Positions 1 to 11,500 of a DNA stretch of 45,129 bases are shown here, piece after piece. The translations under genes and the position numbers were made by a program. How positions within the stretch are numbered: position 1 is the first letter of the stretch; each line of letters starts with the position of its first letter. Below the pieces are notes generated by a model that made no database searches, was not told where the DNA came from, and saw nothing but the letters and a program-made list of their open reading frames with translations. Source of the DNA: Clavulina sp. PMI_390 (Eukaryota; Basidiomycota; Agaricomycetes; Cantharellales; Hydnaceae); assembly GCA_015039315.1 (NCBI GenBank), contig WIDE01000058.1:9025-54153 (forward strand), given 5' to 3'.

Positions 1-114
1 AAGATTAGGAATCTGGCGGAGGAGCTGAATTGGACGGATTCGAACGGTGGGGCAAGGTATCCTCCTGACGTCAACGGGCTCAGTGGTGTCGAGACGCCTG
101 CCTTGATGGGATAG
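1..114 (+). CDS. Aldo-keto reductase copy 1, 3' end only
   Basis: Only the last 37 codons of a yakC-type aldo-keto reductase lie in the window. The frame opens at base 1 and ends at TAG 112-114. The tail ([17 protein letters not shown], then [11 protein letters not shown]) matches the C-termini of the four complete paralogues downstream almost residue for residue, so this is the first visible member of a head-to-tail array. The catalytic part lies outside the window, so integrity cannot be judged. Confidence 0.85.
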   Translation, partial: KIRNLAEELNWTDSNGGARYPPDVNGLSGVETPALMG

Positions 115-660
115 AAGCCTGTTTCTAACACACAATGAAAACATCAGACATCTTATTCACTACATACCAGAGCCAGGATTGAGAAAATGAATAAGAGACT
201 GGCTGAGGGGCAGGGAGAATGGGTGTGTGTGGCGATCCTGTGGGTACAGGTCCGAGCCACTCGCTTGTGCAGGGTAGTTTTTCTACGGCCAACTCATAAT
301 AAACATACCGCGTCAACAGAACCTCTAGCTTCAGGTAGTAGTGGTGGAGGCTAAACTCTTGATGTGTGTGTGGAGGTGCAGAGATCGTCGGCCTCCAGAG
401 AAGTGGAGGCCTTAGATGTAGGCTTGGCGGCACTCAGACAATGCATCGGCCAATATCTTGCCGGTTCGAGTACGGAGAATCCTCGGATGTGCTGGTGGAG
501 GCTAGGTAGAAAGGGATCAGCAACAGCCTCTTCACAAGTACCACTCGGGAAGCGCTAGACGGAAAGGAGCTATATAAGAGGAGCGAGTGAAGCAGTACCC
601 CGCATGACTCCTGCTTCCACCTCATAAATACCAAGGAACGGCCTAACCATCACGGAAAAG
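115..660 (+). promoter_or_regulatory. Promoter region of AKR copy 2
   Basis: The stretch holds no convincing gene. It carries a GGTGGAGG / TGTGGAGG pair at 343-350 and 369-376, a further GGTGGAGG at 494-501 and a TATA box (TATATAAG) at 571-578, 83-90 bp before the ATG. An inverted repeat with 8-bp arms GGCCTCCA/TGGAGGCC spans 390-411 and presents the same TGGAGG core on both strands. Related motif pairs sit upstream of copies 3 and 4, which suggests shared regulation; the binding protein is unknown. Confidence 0.6.
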
Positions 661-2143
661 ATGACTCTCCAAACATTCAAGATTGCTGATAGTGCAGTGA
701 CTAGTGAGTGGATCTCGTTGGTGTTCATGTAAGATCTTAATCCGAAGAAATCACTATTTAGCTATTGGATATGGTGCGATGGGTATCGGGGGTAAGTCTT
801 ACCTCAATAGGTGTCAGTGTTATTTACTGCAGGATATCTATTGGTCCTAGGCATGGCTTACGGAATCGCCGGTACTGACGAGGAGCGGTTCGCAGTATGT
901 TTCGGCCAGTTAAGAGCGTGCTATTATCTTACCCCTTGATTTCCCGGTTTGGATAGGTCCTCGATCGTTTATGGGACCTCGGTGAACGCAACATCGATAC
1001 TGCAAGCGGCTACGTGAGTGAGGAGCAATTCACACAGAGTTGAAATGCATAATGACCGTACCGGCCACCGGCTCCAATCACAGGGCGATAGCGAGGTCCT
1101 TATAGGCAAATGGTTGAAGATACACCCTGAGCGTCGCTCCCAACTCTTCATTGCCACAAAGTTCGGATTCGCCAGTGACGGTACTATTCGAGGGGATCCC
1201 GAGTTCGTTCGCGAGCAAGTGAATCAGTCGCTCAAGAGACTTGGGGTCGATTATATCGACTTACTGTATCAGCATCGACCCGATAAGAGTGTTCCAATCG
1301 AGATCACCGTGCGCGCGATGGCGGAATTTGTCAAGTGCGCTGGGTCCTCTGAATCACATGACGCTCTCGGTGACTGAAGAAGGGGATATTTTAGAGCTGG
1401 GAGCGTCAAGTATCTAGGGCTCTCCGAGTGCACTAGTAACGGCATTCGTCGAGCACAACAGGTTCATCCCATCGCTGCAGTGCAAGTCGAGTACGTTACC
1501 CTCTCTGTTTGCATTGAAGGTTTATTCAGCAATGGTTCTAGATACTCGCCAATAGAACTCTTTCATGAAGGGAGGGAAGGTGTTATCCCAACATGCAGGG
1601 AGCTTGGTATAACGTGCGCACTTTCCTGCACGCGTCATTGAGGCATCTAGCTGATAACACTCTCTAGTATCGTCGCGTACTCACCAACTGCACGTGGCAT
1701 TTTGACAGGACGTTATGTGAGTGTCATATTCTCCTGTCCCAGATGATTGGCTCAAACATCAGCACCCTTGGCAGCGTGGCCCGGAGGACTTTGATGAGGG
1801 AGATTTCCGCTCTTCTCTTCCCAAGTTTACGAAAGAGAATTTCCCCAAGGTCCTCAAAATGGTCGATGGACTCAGTTCTATCGGGATGATGCACGGTAAC
1901 GCCACAGCTGCCCAAGTTGCAATTGCATGGGTCGCGGGGCAAGGCATGGTTGTAGTGCCTGGTGCGAAACAGATGAAGTATGTCGAAGAGAACCTAGCCG
2001 CCGACCGAATCAAATTAAGTGCTGAGGAGTTGGGGAAGATTAGAGGGTGGGCGGATGAATTAGATTGGACGAATGGGGGGCCGAGATATGGCCCAGGGTT
2101 GGAGGAGCTTAGTGGTGTCGAGACACCTGCATTTGAAGAGTAG
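661..2143 (+). CDS. Aldo-keto reductase (yakC-like), copy 2
   Basis: Predicted NADP-dependent aldo-keto reductase, probably cytosolic, reducing aldehydes or ketones; the true substrate is unknown. Nine exons splice to about 336 residues, the usual family size. The first is 661-703, the main catalytic exon is 1084-1334 and the last is 1775-2143. Visible catalytic residues are Asp and Tyr in NIDTASGY, Lys in LFIATKFG and His in [10 protein letters not shown]. The cofactor-binding end shows [15 protein letters not shown]. Intron positions are the same as in copies 3-5. This is the most diverged complete copy: it has GGPRYGPGLEEL where the others have GGARYPP, and one residue fewer in exon 3. I see no disabling change. 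Start ATG 661 follows a TATA box by about 85 bp. Confidence 0.85.
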
Positions 2144-2752
2144 GACCGCTTCAAGATTTCTAGAAACCCTGGAAAGCTTAATCGGGCTTGAATTTGGCAC
2201 CATTCTTCTTGTAATAAGTTTAGGAGTTATGGGCACTTCTGTTGAACGCGTGGGAAGTGGCCATACGAGTCAAAGCAATCAGTTGTCGATGCAACAGATG
2301 TCCCCAGACTGCAAAGATGGCTCTGTCGAATAAGTTTCAAAATAACGCATACGAGTCGGTCCATTATCCCTTTAAAATCAATCCTTTCCCCCTGAGAACG
2401 GTGGAGGGCCTACTAGCACCGTCATTTGGAGGACCCGAATGAATTCGTGTCCTCTACACTCAACTTGACGACTTTGGCTTGCTTAAACCTAAGCACGCGA
2501 GGCCGAGACTATCGGCGATCCCTGCCAGCTTTTAAACCCTAAAATTCACGAGTTTCTCATGAAGCATTTTTCTGATTTTTCTGAGTACTTGCTCCTTGTT
2601 GTCTATGGGCATCCTCTGGTGGAGGCCAACGCTATGTGGAGGAGAACGGTATAAGGCATCACTGATCAAGCCTCCAGGTTCGGTGTATCCTATTCCACCC
2701 TCCACTTGCCAAGAAGCCATTGCTACGACACTTCCCACACACGAGCTCTTCG
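2144..2752 (+). promoter_or_regulatory. Intergenic and promoter region of AKR copy 3
   Basis: No gene is supported here. Two motif pairs are present. The distal pair is GGTGGAGG at 2400-2407 and TTGGAGG at 2426-2432, the latter running into a GAATGAATTC block that copy 4 shares. The proximal pair is GGTGGAGG at 2618-2625 and TGTGGAGG at 2635-2642, followed by a TATA-like TATAAG at 2650-2655, about 100 bp upstream of the ATG. Confidence 0.6.
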
Positions 2753-4234
2753 ATGCCGCTTCAAACGTCCAAAATCGCTGACGCTATGGTCACCAGTAAG
2801 AACTCACTCTATGTCGTTGCTATGAGACTTTCCAACCTCTTCTGATACTACGAACCAGCTGTTGGATACGGTACTATGGGCATTGGGGGTCCGTAGGACT
2901 TTACTGCTAGCTAATGAAACTACGAGCTGACATTTATATTTAGGTGTCGCCTATGGTGTCGCTGCTGGCACTGACGAGGAGCCCTTTGCTGTATTTACGG
3001 CTTACTCTATGGGTTAGTGAGTCGTTTCTGAATATTTGTTCTTTTGGTAGGTCCTCGATAGGTTGTGGGACCTTGGCGAACGCAATATCGATACTGCAAG
3101 CGTCTACGTGAGTCTCTGCAGCCATTGGAACAACCGACGGATGTGGCATGACCTATTGTTTCCTTACAGGGTGATAGTGAGGTATTTATCGGTAAATGGC
3201 TGAGGTTGCACCCCGAACGTCGCTCCAACCTGTTCATCGCCACCAAGTTTGGAATGACGCCGGCCCACACAGTCCGCGGTGACCCCGAATTTGTCCGCAA
3301 CGAAGTCAACCGATCACTTGAAAGGCTTGGCGTCGACTACATCGATCTGCTGTACCAGCATCGATCAGCCAAAGATGTGCCCATCGAAATTAATGTAGGT
3401 GCTATGACGGAATTTGTCAAGTGAGTCCCTAATCTCCATAGGTCCGATATAAAATCATCAATATGCTGACCGAAAATCCAGGGCCGGAAAAGTAAAGTAT
3501 CCGGGACTTTCCGGATGTACAAGTAATGGCATACGTCGCGCAATCAAGGTCCATCGTATCGCCGCAGTCCAGCTTGAGTGTGTCCTTTCTCTTCCATCAG
3601 CCAGATACCAGGCGCTGAGACCCTGTCAGATACTCTCCCTTTGAGCTCTACCACGAGGGAAAGAGAGGCCTCATCCCGACATGCAAGGAACTCGGCATTG
3701 CGTATGCTAGCTCTTCAATATAGATGACATTCCAACTGATACTGCTCAACCAGCATCGTTGCATATTCTCCCACCGCCCGTGGTATGCTCACTGGACGAT
3801 ATGTGAGTTTTTTTTATAATAAGAGAACTATTCGTCATGTTGATGTAACCTTTGGATCTCAACAGCGAGGGCCAGAGGATTTCAAGGAGGAAGGGGACAG
3901 ACGCGCTTCATTCCCCAAATTTAGCACCGAGAACTTCCCTAAGGTCCTCAAGTTCGTTGATAAACTGAAATCACTTGGTATGATGCACGCTGGTGCAACG
4001 GCTGCTCAGGTCGCCATTGCGTGGGTTGCCGTTCAAGGAATGATCGTGATCCCGGGTGCCAAGCGTACGATGTATGTGAAAGAGAACTTGGGGGCAGATG
4101 CGATCGAGTTGACTCTGAAGGAGATCTCTTGGATCAGGAAACTGGCGGAAGAGCTGAATTGGACAGGCTCTAATGACGGTGCAAGGTATCCCCCTGGCGT
4201 GAATGAGCTTAGTGGTGTTGAGACCTGCTCTTGA
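2753..4234 (+). CDS. Aldo-keto reductase (yakC-like), copy 3, altered C-terminus
   Basis: Nine exons: 2753-2795, 2859-2888, 2944-2990, 3051-3107, 3170-3420, 3482-3577, 3630-3701, 3754-3802 and 3866-4234. They splice in frame to 337 residues. Catalytic Asp/Tyr (NIDTASVY), Lys (LFIATKFG) and His (YIDLLYQHR) are all present, so the fold and active site look intact. Close to the stop the paralogues read VETPALEE, but here two bases are missing (GAGACCTGCT against GAGACACCTGCT). The protein therefore ends VETCS. It also reads YPGLSGCTSNG where the paralogues have [11 protein letters not shown]. It is probably still an enzyme; the tail change may be neutral or a first sign of decay. Confidence 0.83.
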
Positions 4235-4879
4235 GGAGTGATATCAAGGTCTCGGCCCACGTGGCGAAAATCTTTCCGAGTACCTTCTTTATGCATTCTG
4301 AGTACTAGTGTTCCTGTTGTTCTGTTCGACTAATTTCCCAGACCCTTTGCCGCATCTACTGTCCGTTGGTAGGGAGCCAGCCCGGCGTGGGAAGTGACCT
4401 GACCAACACTGAGCCAACACCATTGTGACCAAACCTTCCTACGACAGTAGCCCTCTGAATTAACTGCCGAAGGAGTGATTGTGACCAGATGCTTAGATTC
4501 GTCGTTCAAAGCTATTTACTGCTTGGAGCACGGCCACGGTGGAGGTTATATGTTCTCATGTGGAGGACTGAAATGAATTCTCCCCCTTGACGCTCAAGCT
4601 CAGGCTTGAGAGCCTCCGGCATGCCTGAGCCCAAGTTGATACGCCAGGGTTGGTCTTAGCACTGCTGAGATCGCTAAATATAGATTTTTGGCGTCTCTAT
4701 TGTTCATTTTTGTATATCCTCGCTTGTGTTGACACTGAGTGTACTCTGGTGGAGGCCAGCACTATGTGGAGGAGAGGCATATAAAGCAGTGATGAAGGAT
4801 CCCCTAGACGTACTCTGCTCCGCCCAACTCCCCCCTTGAAGAGACGTTACTACAGCTTATCAACCGACCGATCAGCATA
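4235..4879 (+). promoter_or_regulatory. Intergenic and promoter region of AKR copy 4
   Basis: No gene is supported. The layout repeats that of copy 3. A distal GGTGGAGG (4538-4545) is followed by TGTGGAGG (4559-4566) that leads into GAAATGAATTC. A proximal GGTGGAGG (4748-4755) is followed by TGTGGAGG (4765-4772), and TATAAA lies at 4780-4785, about 97 bp before the ATG. The proximal block is nearly identical to that of copy 3 over roughly 45 bp, so promoter and gene were probably duplicated together. Confidence 0.65.
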
Positions 4880-6374
4880 ATGCCTCTTCGAACGGCCAAA
4901 ATTGCTGACGCTACTGTGACTTGTAAGACAAGTCCCTCGACTGCGTCATCGTGAAGTCGTCTCACCTTTTCTGACACCCCTTTTTAGTGGTTGGATATGG
5001 TACCATGGGTATTGGAGGTTCATAACCCACACTCTCTTCTATAGTTGTCCTCTAACATTGATACATTAGGGGCGGCGTACGGCGTTGATGCTGGCACTGA
5101 TGAGGAACGCTTCGCTGTTAGTATTGACTTCTTTGATTCTCTATACTCGTTCCTGATGATCTGTTATTCCAAAGGTGCTTGATCGGCTGTGGGACCTTGG
5201 CGAACGGAACATCGATACGGCAAGCATGTATGTAAGTATATTAATGACTATCACTATAGCTCGGAGTGTTGGGTACCTTATTGACACATGCTCTTTCTTA
5301 GGGAGATAGCGAGGCCCTCATTGGAAGGTGGTTGAAGCTGCACCCCGAACGTCGTTCCCAGCTCTTCATAGCCACTAAGTTTGGATTCACACCTTCGTTC
5401 AGCATACGGGGGGATCCCGAGTTTGTCCGTGAAGAAGTCAATCGGTCGCTCGAAAGACTTGGCGTCGACTATATTGATCTATTATACCAGCACCGATCGG
5501 CCAAGGATGTGCCCATCGAGATTACTGTAAGAACCATGGCGGAATATGTCAAGTTAGTCGATTATCAGAGTTTTGCTCTGGTACAAGCCACTCATTTTGA
5601 TGAATATGAAGAGCAGGGAAAGTTAAATATCTTGGCCTTTCGGAATGCACCAGTAACGGTATTCGACGAGCTCACAAGGTTCACCCGATTGCCGCTGTCC
5701 AGCTTGAGTTCGCAATTTCTCGTCGGCAAGCCCAATAATCTACTGAAATATGGTATCTCCAGATACTCTCCCATCGAACTTTACCACGAGAGCAAGGATG
5801 GCCTTATCTCAACCTGCAAGGAGCTTGACATCGCGTATGTTCACTCCATTCCATAATCGCAACATGCTGATATCGTCTCAATTATCCAGTATTGTCGCGT
5901 ATGCTCCAACTGCCCGTGGCATGCTCACCGGTAGATATGTGAGTTCAATTATCATCGAACTGTCGCGACGTTTCTCTCATTCCCAGTTATCCTCAGCAAA
6001 GCCCTGAGGACTTCAAGGAGGAAGGGGATAGACGCGCCTTCTTCCCTAAATTCAGCAAGGAAAATTTCCCAAAAGTTTTGAAGTTTGTTGATGAACTCAA
6101 AGCGATAGGCAAGGCGCATAGTGATGCCACGGCCGCTCAAGTCGCCATAGCGTGGGTGGCTGCTCAAGGGATGATTGTGATTCCTGGCGCGAAGCGCATG
6201 AAATATGTTGAAGAGAACCTAGCCGCGGATGCAATTGAGTTGACCACGGAGGAGATCTCCACTATCCGGAAATCAGCCGAGGAGCTGAATTGGACGGATT
6301 CCAATGGTGGTGCAAGATATCCCCCTGGCGTGAACGAGCTTAGTGGTGTCGAAACACCTGCTCTTGAGGAGTAA
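4880..6374 (+). CDS. Aldo-keto reductase (yakC-like), copy 4
   Basis: Complete nine-exon copy that splices to about 340 residues, with the final exon at 5997-6374. Active-site residues are visible in NIDTASMY (Asp, Tyr), LFIATKFGF (Lys) and YIDLLYQHR (His), and the NADP-binding tail reads [17 protein letters not shown]. The C-terminus VETPALEE is the array consensus. Exon 5 (about 5302-5552) is followed by an intron ending at 5610 (GAAG acceptor); after it the frame continues [16 protein letters not shown]. All splice sites are GT-AG. It lies head-to-tail with its paralogues and has its own TATA promoter. Confidence 0.87.
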
Positions 6375-6837
6375 TTTTCAAGATCTACTTGGCAAAAATC
6401 TTCAAAATATATTTTCCATTTTACCAGTCCTCTCGTTGTACTCGCCAGGCTCAAATTTATCTGCCCCTGTTATTTTTAGAACCGAGCACAGGAGCACTGC
6501 AATGACCGAACGGATGGTGACGAATGCATGGGAAAGTACGACATACTTCATGGACCCGTAATCATCTTCTGATAACACTACTACTGGTTGCTTGGGGTAC
6601 ACATCGAGATGCACGTGGCTTAGTGCCGTGGATTGTTGCTGAGCTGCTCGGATCTACACCACCCCGACGTCTCATGCTATTTCTGGCGGAACGTTTGTTT
6701 CCATCGACACTGGATACGCTGCCGCGGAAGCCAGCATTTGACAATCACCGGGCCCGAGTTCACCCTCCCCGGTACCATTCTACCGTCCCAAAAGAACACT
6801 GCCACACTGACAACCATCTAGCCACACTATCAGCAGA
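6375..6837 (+). other. Intergenic region before AKR copy 5
   Basis: No gene is supported. Unlike the regions before copies 2-4, I find neither the GGTGGAGG/TGTGGAGG pair nor a TATA box at the expected 80-100 bp from the ATG. Copy 5 therefore seems to have a different promoter, or a weak one. Confidence 0.5.
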
Positions 6838-8338
6838 ATGCCTCTTCAGACTTCCAAAATCGCTGATGCTACTGTAACGAGTAAGAGGTCTCCAGTCCAG
6901 ATAATCGCAAGCCTATCTCGGCTTTCCTAATACTCTTAATTAGCTATCGGATACGGTACCCTGGGTATTGGGGGTCAGTGGTCTTCCCCTCTTCTGCAGC
7001 TCAGAGCACTGCGTCCTCACCACGATATGCCAGGTGTGGGCTATGGCGTCGACGTTGGTACCGATGATGAGCGCTTTACTGTGAGCAGCGAGCGGTCGAC
7101 TTCGCGAGTCTATCCCCATTTAGCATTGTTCTGTCAGGTATTCGATCGTTTGTGGGATCTCGGCGAACGTAATATCGATATTGCAAGCAGCTATGTGAGT
7201 AAAATATTGGTCGTCAGAACTCCCTGCCCCTGGCTGCTTTATAACGATTCTTCCTTCACAGGGCGATAGCGAGGTTCTCATCGGAAAATGGCTAAAGCTA
7301 CACCCTGAACGGCGCTCCGAGCTCTTCATTGCCACCAAGTTCGGAATGACTCCGACTCGCTCAGTCCGCGGGGACCCTGAATTCGTCCGCGAAGAAGTCA
7401 ATCGGTCGCTCGAAAGGCTTGGCGTCGACTACATTGATCTATTATACCAGCACAGATCAGCCAAGGATGTGCCAATTGAAATCACGGTGGGCGTGATGGC
7501 GGAATTTGTCAAGTCAGTCCACCATGTCTAAAGTTTTGGTGCGAAATCATTTGGGTATCCATCAAAAAACTAGAGCTGGGAAGGTCAAGTATCTGGGACT
7601 CTCCGAGTGCACAGCTAATGGCATACGGCGGGCACAACAGGTTCATCCCATCGCCGCGGTCCAGCTTGAGTGAGTCCTTGCTTTCCCAACAGACGGGTAC
7701 GCAGCTGAGCATCTGTCAGATACTCTCCCATTGAGCTTTATCACGAGGGGAGTGAGGGTCTTATCCCAACGTGCAAGGAGCTCGGTATAGCGTAAGTTGG
7801 CCCCCCTTTACTGGTATACGCACCATGCTAAATGTCATGTTCGATCAGAATCGTTGCATATGCTCCCACTGCCCGTGGCATGCTCACTGGTCGATTTGTG
7901 AGTTTTCTACGACGTGGAGGCCCCATCTCAACGAATCTCACCAATGCACATTGACTGTAGCGGAGCCCGGAGGATTTCAGGGAAGAAGGCGATAGACGTG
8001 GCTTATTCCCCAAATTCAGCAAAGAGAACTTCCCCAGAGTCTTGGAATTTGTTGATATTCTCGATTCAGTTGGTAGGGCCCATGGTGATGTCACCGCTGT
8101 TCAGGTCGCTATCGCATGGGTTATTGCGCAAGGGATGATCGTGATCCCTGGGGCAAAGCGCATGAAGTATGTGGAAGAGAATTTGGGCGCAGATGCGATA
8201 CACTTGACGACTGAAGATATTTCCAAGATCAGAGAAGCGGCGGAGGAGTTGAACTGGAAAGATTTCAACGGTGGTGCGAGGTATCCGCCTGACTTGAACG
8301 AACTCAGTGGTGTTGAGACACCTCCCCTTGAAGTATGA
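6838..8338 (+). CDS. Aldo-keto reductase (yakC-like), copy 5
   Basis: Complete nine-exon copy of about 340 residues, with the last exon at 7961-8338. The catalytic motifs are present: NIDIASSY (Asp, Tyr; Ile replaces the usual Thr after Asp), LFIATKFGM (Lys) and YIDLLYQHR (His), with [17 protein letters not shown] at the cofactor-binding end. Its C-terminus reads VETPPLEV. The start ATGCCTCTTCAGACTTCC is nearly the same as in copies 3 and 4, and the order and phase of introns are unchanged. It is the last member of the array and is followed directly by the unrelated FAN1 gene. Confidence 0.85.
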
Positions 8339-8515
8339 CGTTCAAGACTCTGAGCCTGGCGTTTCGCGGGGTCAGGAGATCTCATCTTGCTCTCCAATAC
8401 AATTACTCTTGTTGTTCTATCATTCAGTTTGGCCACAATGAGTCAAATGGTCAGGTCACAACAAACCTCAACAAAGGTACATTGAACGCGGTGGTCGTCG
8501 CGACTCACTCATGCC

Positions 8516-11500
8516 ATGTTGGGGACCGACACTCTAGCTTTCGCGCCTGAAGTACCAAAGGACGTAACGATCGATGTTTTCGAGAAAGAGGAACGCGAAC
8601 TATCTGTGGTTACTGTCGAAGACGTGGCGAAGCCTGTAGGGAAATGGCGGGGTCAAAGCATGTACCCCAAACTTCTACAAGGTCGCGCCGTTTCGCGTCT
8701 TTTGGCCGTAGAATGCACTAATAAGCGGGCCTGCCATGTTCGTAGAGCTAATAGCTACTGTGCTGGAATATGAAAGCTTTCTTTTCGACGAGACAGAGTG
8801 CAACCATCTTCAGCACCTGCGTTCCCTTGATTGTTAGTCCCCAATAGCTCTGAGGAGACTCACACAATCTTAATCGATCCTGCCGGCAGATGGACCCAGA
8901 TATCTCTTTGTTCGGCTAGCGCTTCGTAGGCGATCTAAAGTTCACCGCTTATCCGACCTCCTCGCCAAGTATAGTGAAGAACTCGGCGACGAAATACCAT
9001 CCCATATAAACTCTTTGTGCTCCAAATCACCCCCGATAGCCGATAGTGAGTAGCTCACTGCCGCCCTTACGTTGCAATGTGCTCATCCACGCTCATAGTT
9101 CAAGCTAACTCCTCAGAGCCTGAAGGTGAGTTGGCTCTTTCCATTTCACTCATAAATCTCACGTCCTATTTCAGCCGGCCCATGCCCTCCTCAAGACAAA
9201 TATCCGGAACTTTATGCCCATGACGAAGGTAACATCTCAACAGAAGACATTCTTGGCGCACTCAAAGGGGACGAGATCAAGAATCTTGCTACGAAACTAA
9301 AGGTCGCTAAGCCGAAAATGACGGTCAGCTGTCCAATTCATAGGTCTCCCTGCGCTCGTCTCACATAGTGACACCGAACAGCGTGCAGAGCTTATCCAAG
9401 CCTTGCTGAGTGGCGCATCCAAGCAAGCAACGCTCGCGTTTTTTGTTCTACCAACTCCCAAGAAAATCCCAGACGAGCGTCCTAAAACCCCGCCACCGTT
9501 GTCAAGTGGCCCCATTGTTATCGATCTTGTATCCCCACCCCCTATCCAGAAAACACGCCCAGCACCACAACTCAATCAGACTAATCGACTTCGGCAACTT
9601 ATCCTTGGGGTTGAAAGTATGCCCTGCTCATATAATAACGACCACCCTTGTGCTGACTGGTCTATCTGGCAGAGAAATTTGTTAGGATCTCCGATCATAT
9701 GTTCGACCTCCTCCAACGCGTCAACCTCGTCTTCTTTCGCAGCACCGAATATGAGTCTAACTCAATCCTCCTTCCCCTTATCCTTTCACGCTCCAAGAAG
9801 AGAAAATACCCTGACTACCCTACTACACGTACCATTGAGGTCTTCTCTTCCCGGGAACACCTTTTGGCGTATGAGCAAGCTCTCAAGCTTGAGTATGATA
9901 TCGAAGCCGTTCTAGGCGAAGGGGAACGGTCGGAGCGGGGCGAGAAAGCATACCAGCTATTTGAGAGCATCTATGGGCGATGGCAGTCACTAGTAGCTGA
10001 ACTCAAGGACAATGGAGAAGAAGGAGCTTATGCTCGTCCTGGCTTAGAACGTTTTGAGGAAGGTAAGACTCATGCTTGTATGATATCTGTGCTATGGTCT
10101 TGATCCCTATGTTGGCTATAGGGCACGTGTTAACGCGAATCGTGTGCAAAGGAGCCGATGCTCTGGCTACTCTGCATCGATACGACGATGAGGTGAAGCT
10201 TCTGCGAGAGCTACTCTCTCAAAAGCGTTGGCGAAAAGGCAAACGAGGGTATATATCTATTTTCATTTACAAAATACCTTTCTGAATCCATCTCATCATT
10301 CCGGACTCTGCGGTGACAGGCTATGGTACGATCGACTTGCTCTTGTCCTGATGCAGCACCTCTCCGAGCCAGAACAAGCGATGCAGGTCGTCATCGATGC
10401 CCTTAATGACGATCTCACGCATATCGGTCAGTCGTACTGTACAGGATCGTAAAACCACGTCCTGAAATCTTATACTGATCGCCGCTTCGTGATCCTTCAT
10501 GGTTAGTCATACGTCCGCGCCTTATTCGTCGATTGGCTCGGCTGGAGAAACGGCTCAAGGTTCCCGAGGACGAGCGTCACGAGTCAGAGCGGGAGCTCAA
10601 GAAGTGCGAGGCCATCACCATTGAGGGCCGTCGTGTCCACCATATGCGAGCGCCATCCCTTACACCCATCACGTCTTTTTTCAATGTGCAAGGAGGCGAC
10701 CCTCGCTCGCGCAGTCCTTCCCTGTCTCGAAGTAATTCTGATCCTATCAAGCAAAAGATGAAGGGCCAGGTTGGAACGCATAGTCTCTGGCGATCGACTA
10801 TAGGAGAAGGCGAAGAGATTGGCGTGGAAGAAGTTGCACTTGAGCATTATGCAACACTAGGCTTCAAAGGGTATGTTCCAGGTGATCTTATCGACAAAGA
10901 TTTAGCTTACAAGTCATGTTCTAGTCTCCATTCCGAAGGGCGCGTAGTACGCCATATATTCCTCTTGCTGTTTTGGGAGATCATCTTCCTCCCTGTTGAG
11001 GGTGCTTTCGAAACGGCATACCAAATGGCTCCCCTTGATATCAGCCATGATTCGTTCTACTTTGCTCGCAAGAAAGAGATTGACACTCGGCTCAAGGAGA
11101 TTGAGGATGGGGAAGCCTCACGCATCGCTCGGGAGACAGATCAGCGTGAACGGAAGCTCAATACGTTCGCTATTGGTGCGGCTTGGGACCTCTGTACCAA
11201 GGAGGAAACTCTTGAGATAATTGAGGCATGTCCATGTCTTCACCTTTGCCCGTCCTTCTCGCTGACGCTGCTAGTACTGGTCCTTGGATAGTGCTTTGAT
11301 GGCAAAGCCCTTGCCCTGATCTGCAAAGTAATCTGTGAAGATTACACGCACCGAGCGTCCGGGGTGCCTGATCTCCTCATTTGGAACCATTCGACGCAGT
11401 CTGTCAAGTTCGTTGAAGTAAAGGGTCCTGGTGATACACTCATGGAGAACCAGAAGGTTCGCCCATTTTCTTCAACAAGTTCGTTCCAGCATGTACTCAT

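Noticed and set aside
455..480. tRNA-like B box (GGTTCGAGTA)
   Set aside because: No A box, no acceptor stem and no cloverleaf can be formed around it.
9300..9400. Apparent frameshift in FAN1 between LKVAKPKMT and the downstream SAP frame
   Set aside because: An intron 9324-9381 (GT-AG, 58 nt, phase 0) joins KPKMT directly to RAELIQALL and restores a good SAP-like motif.
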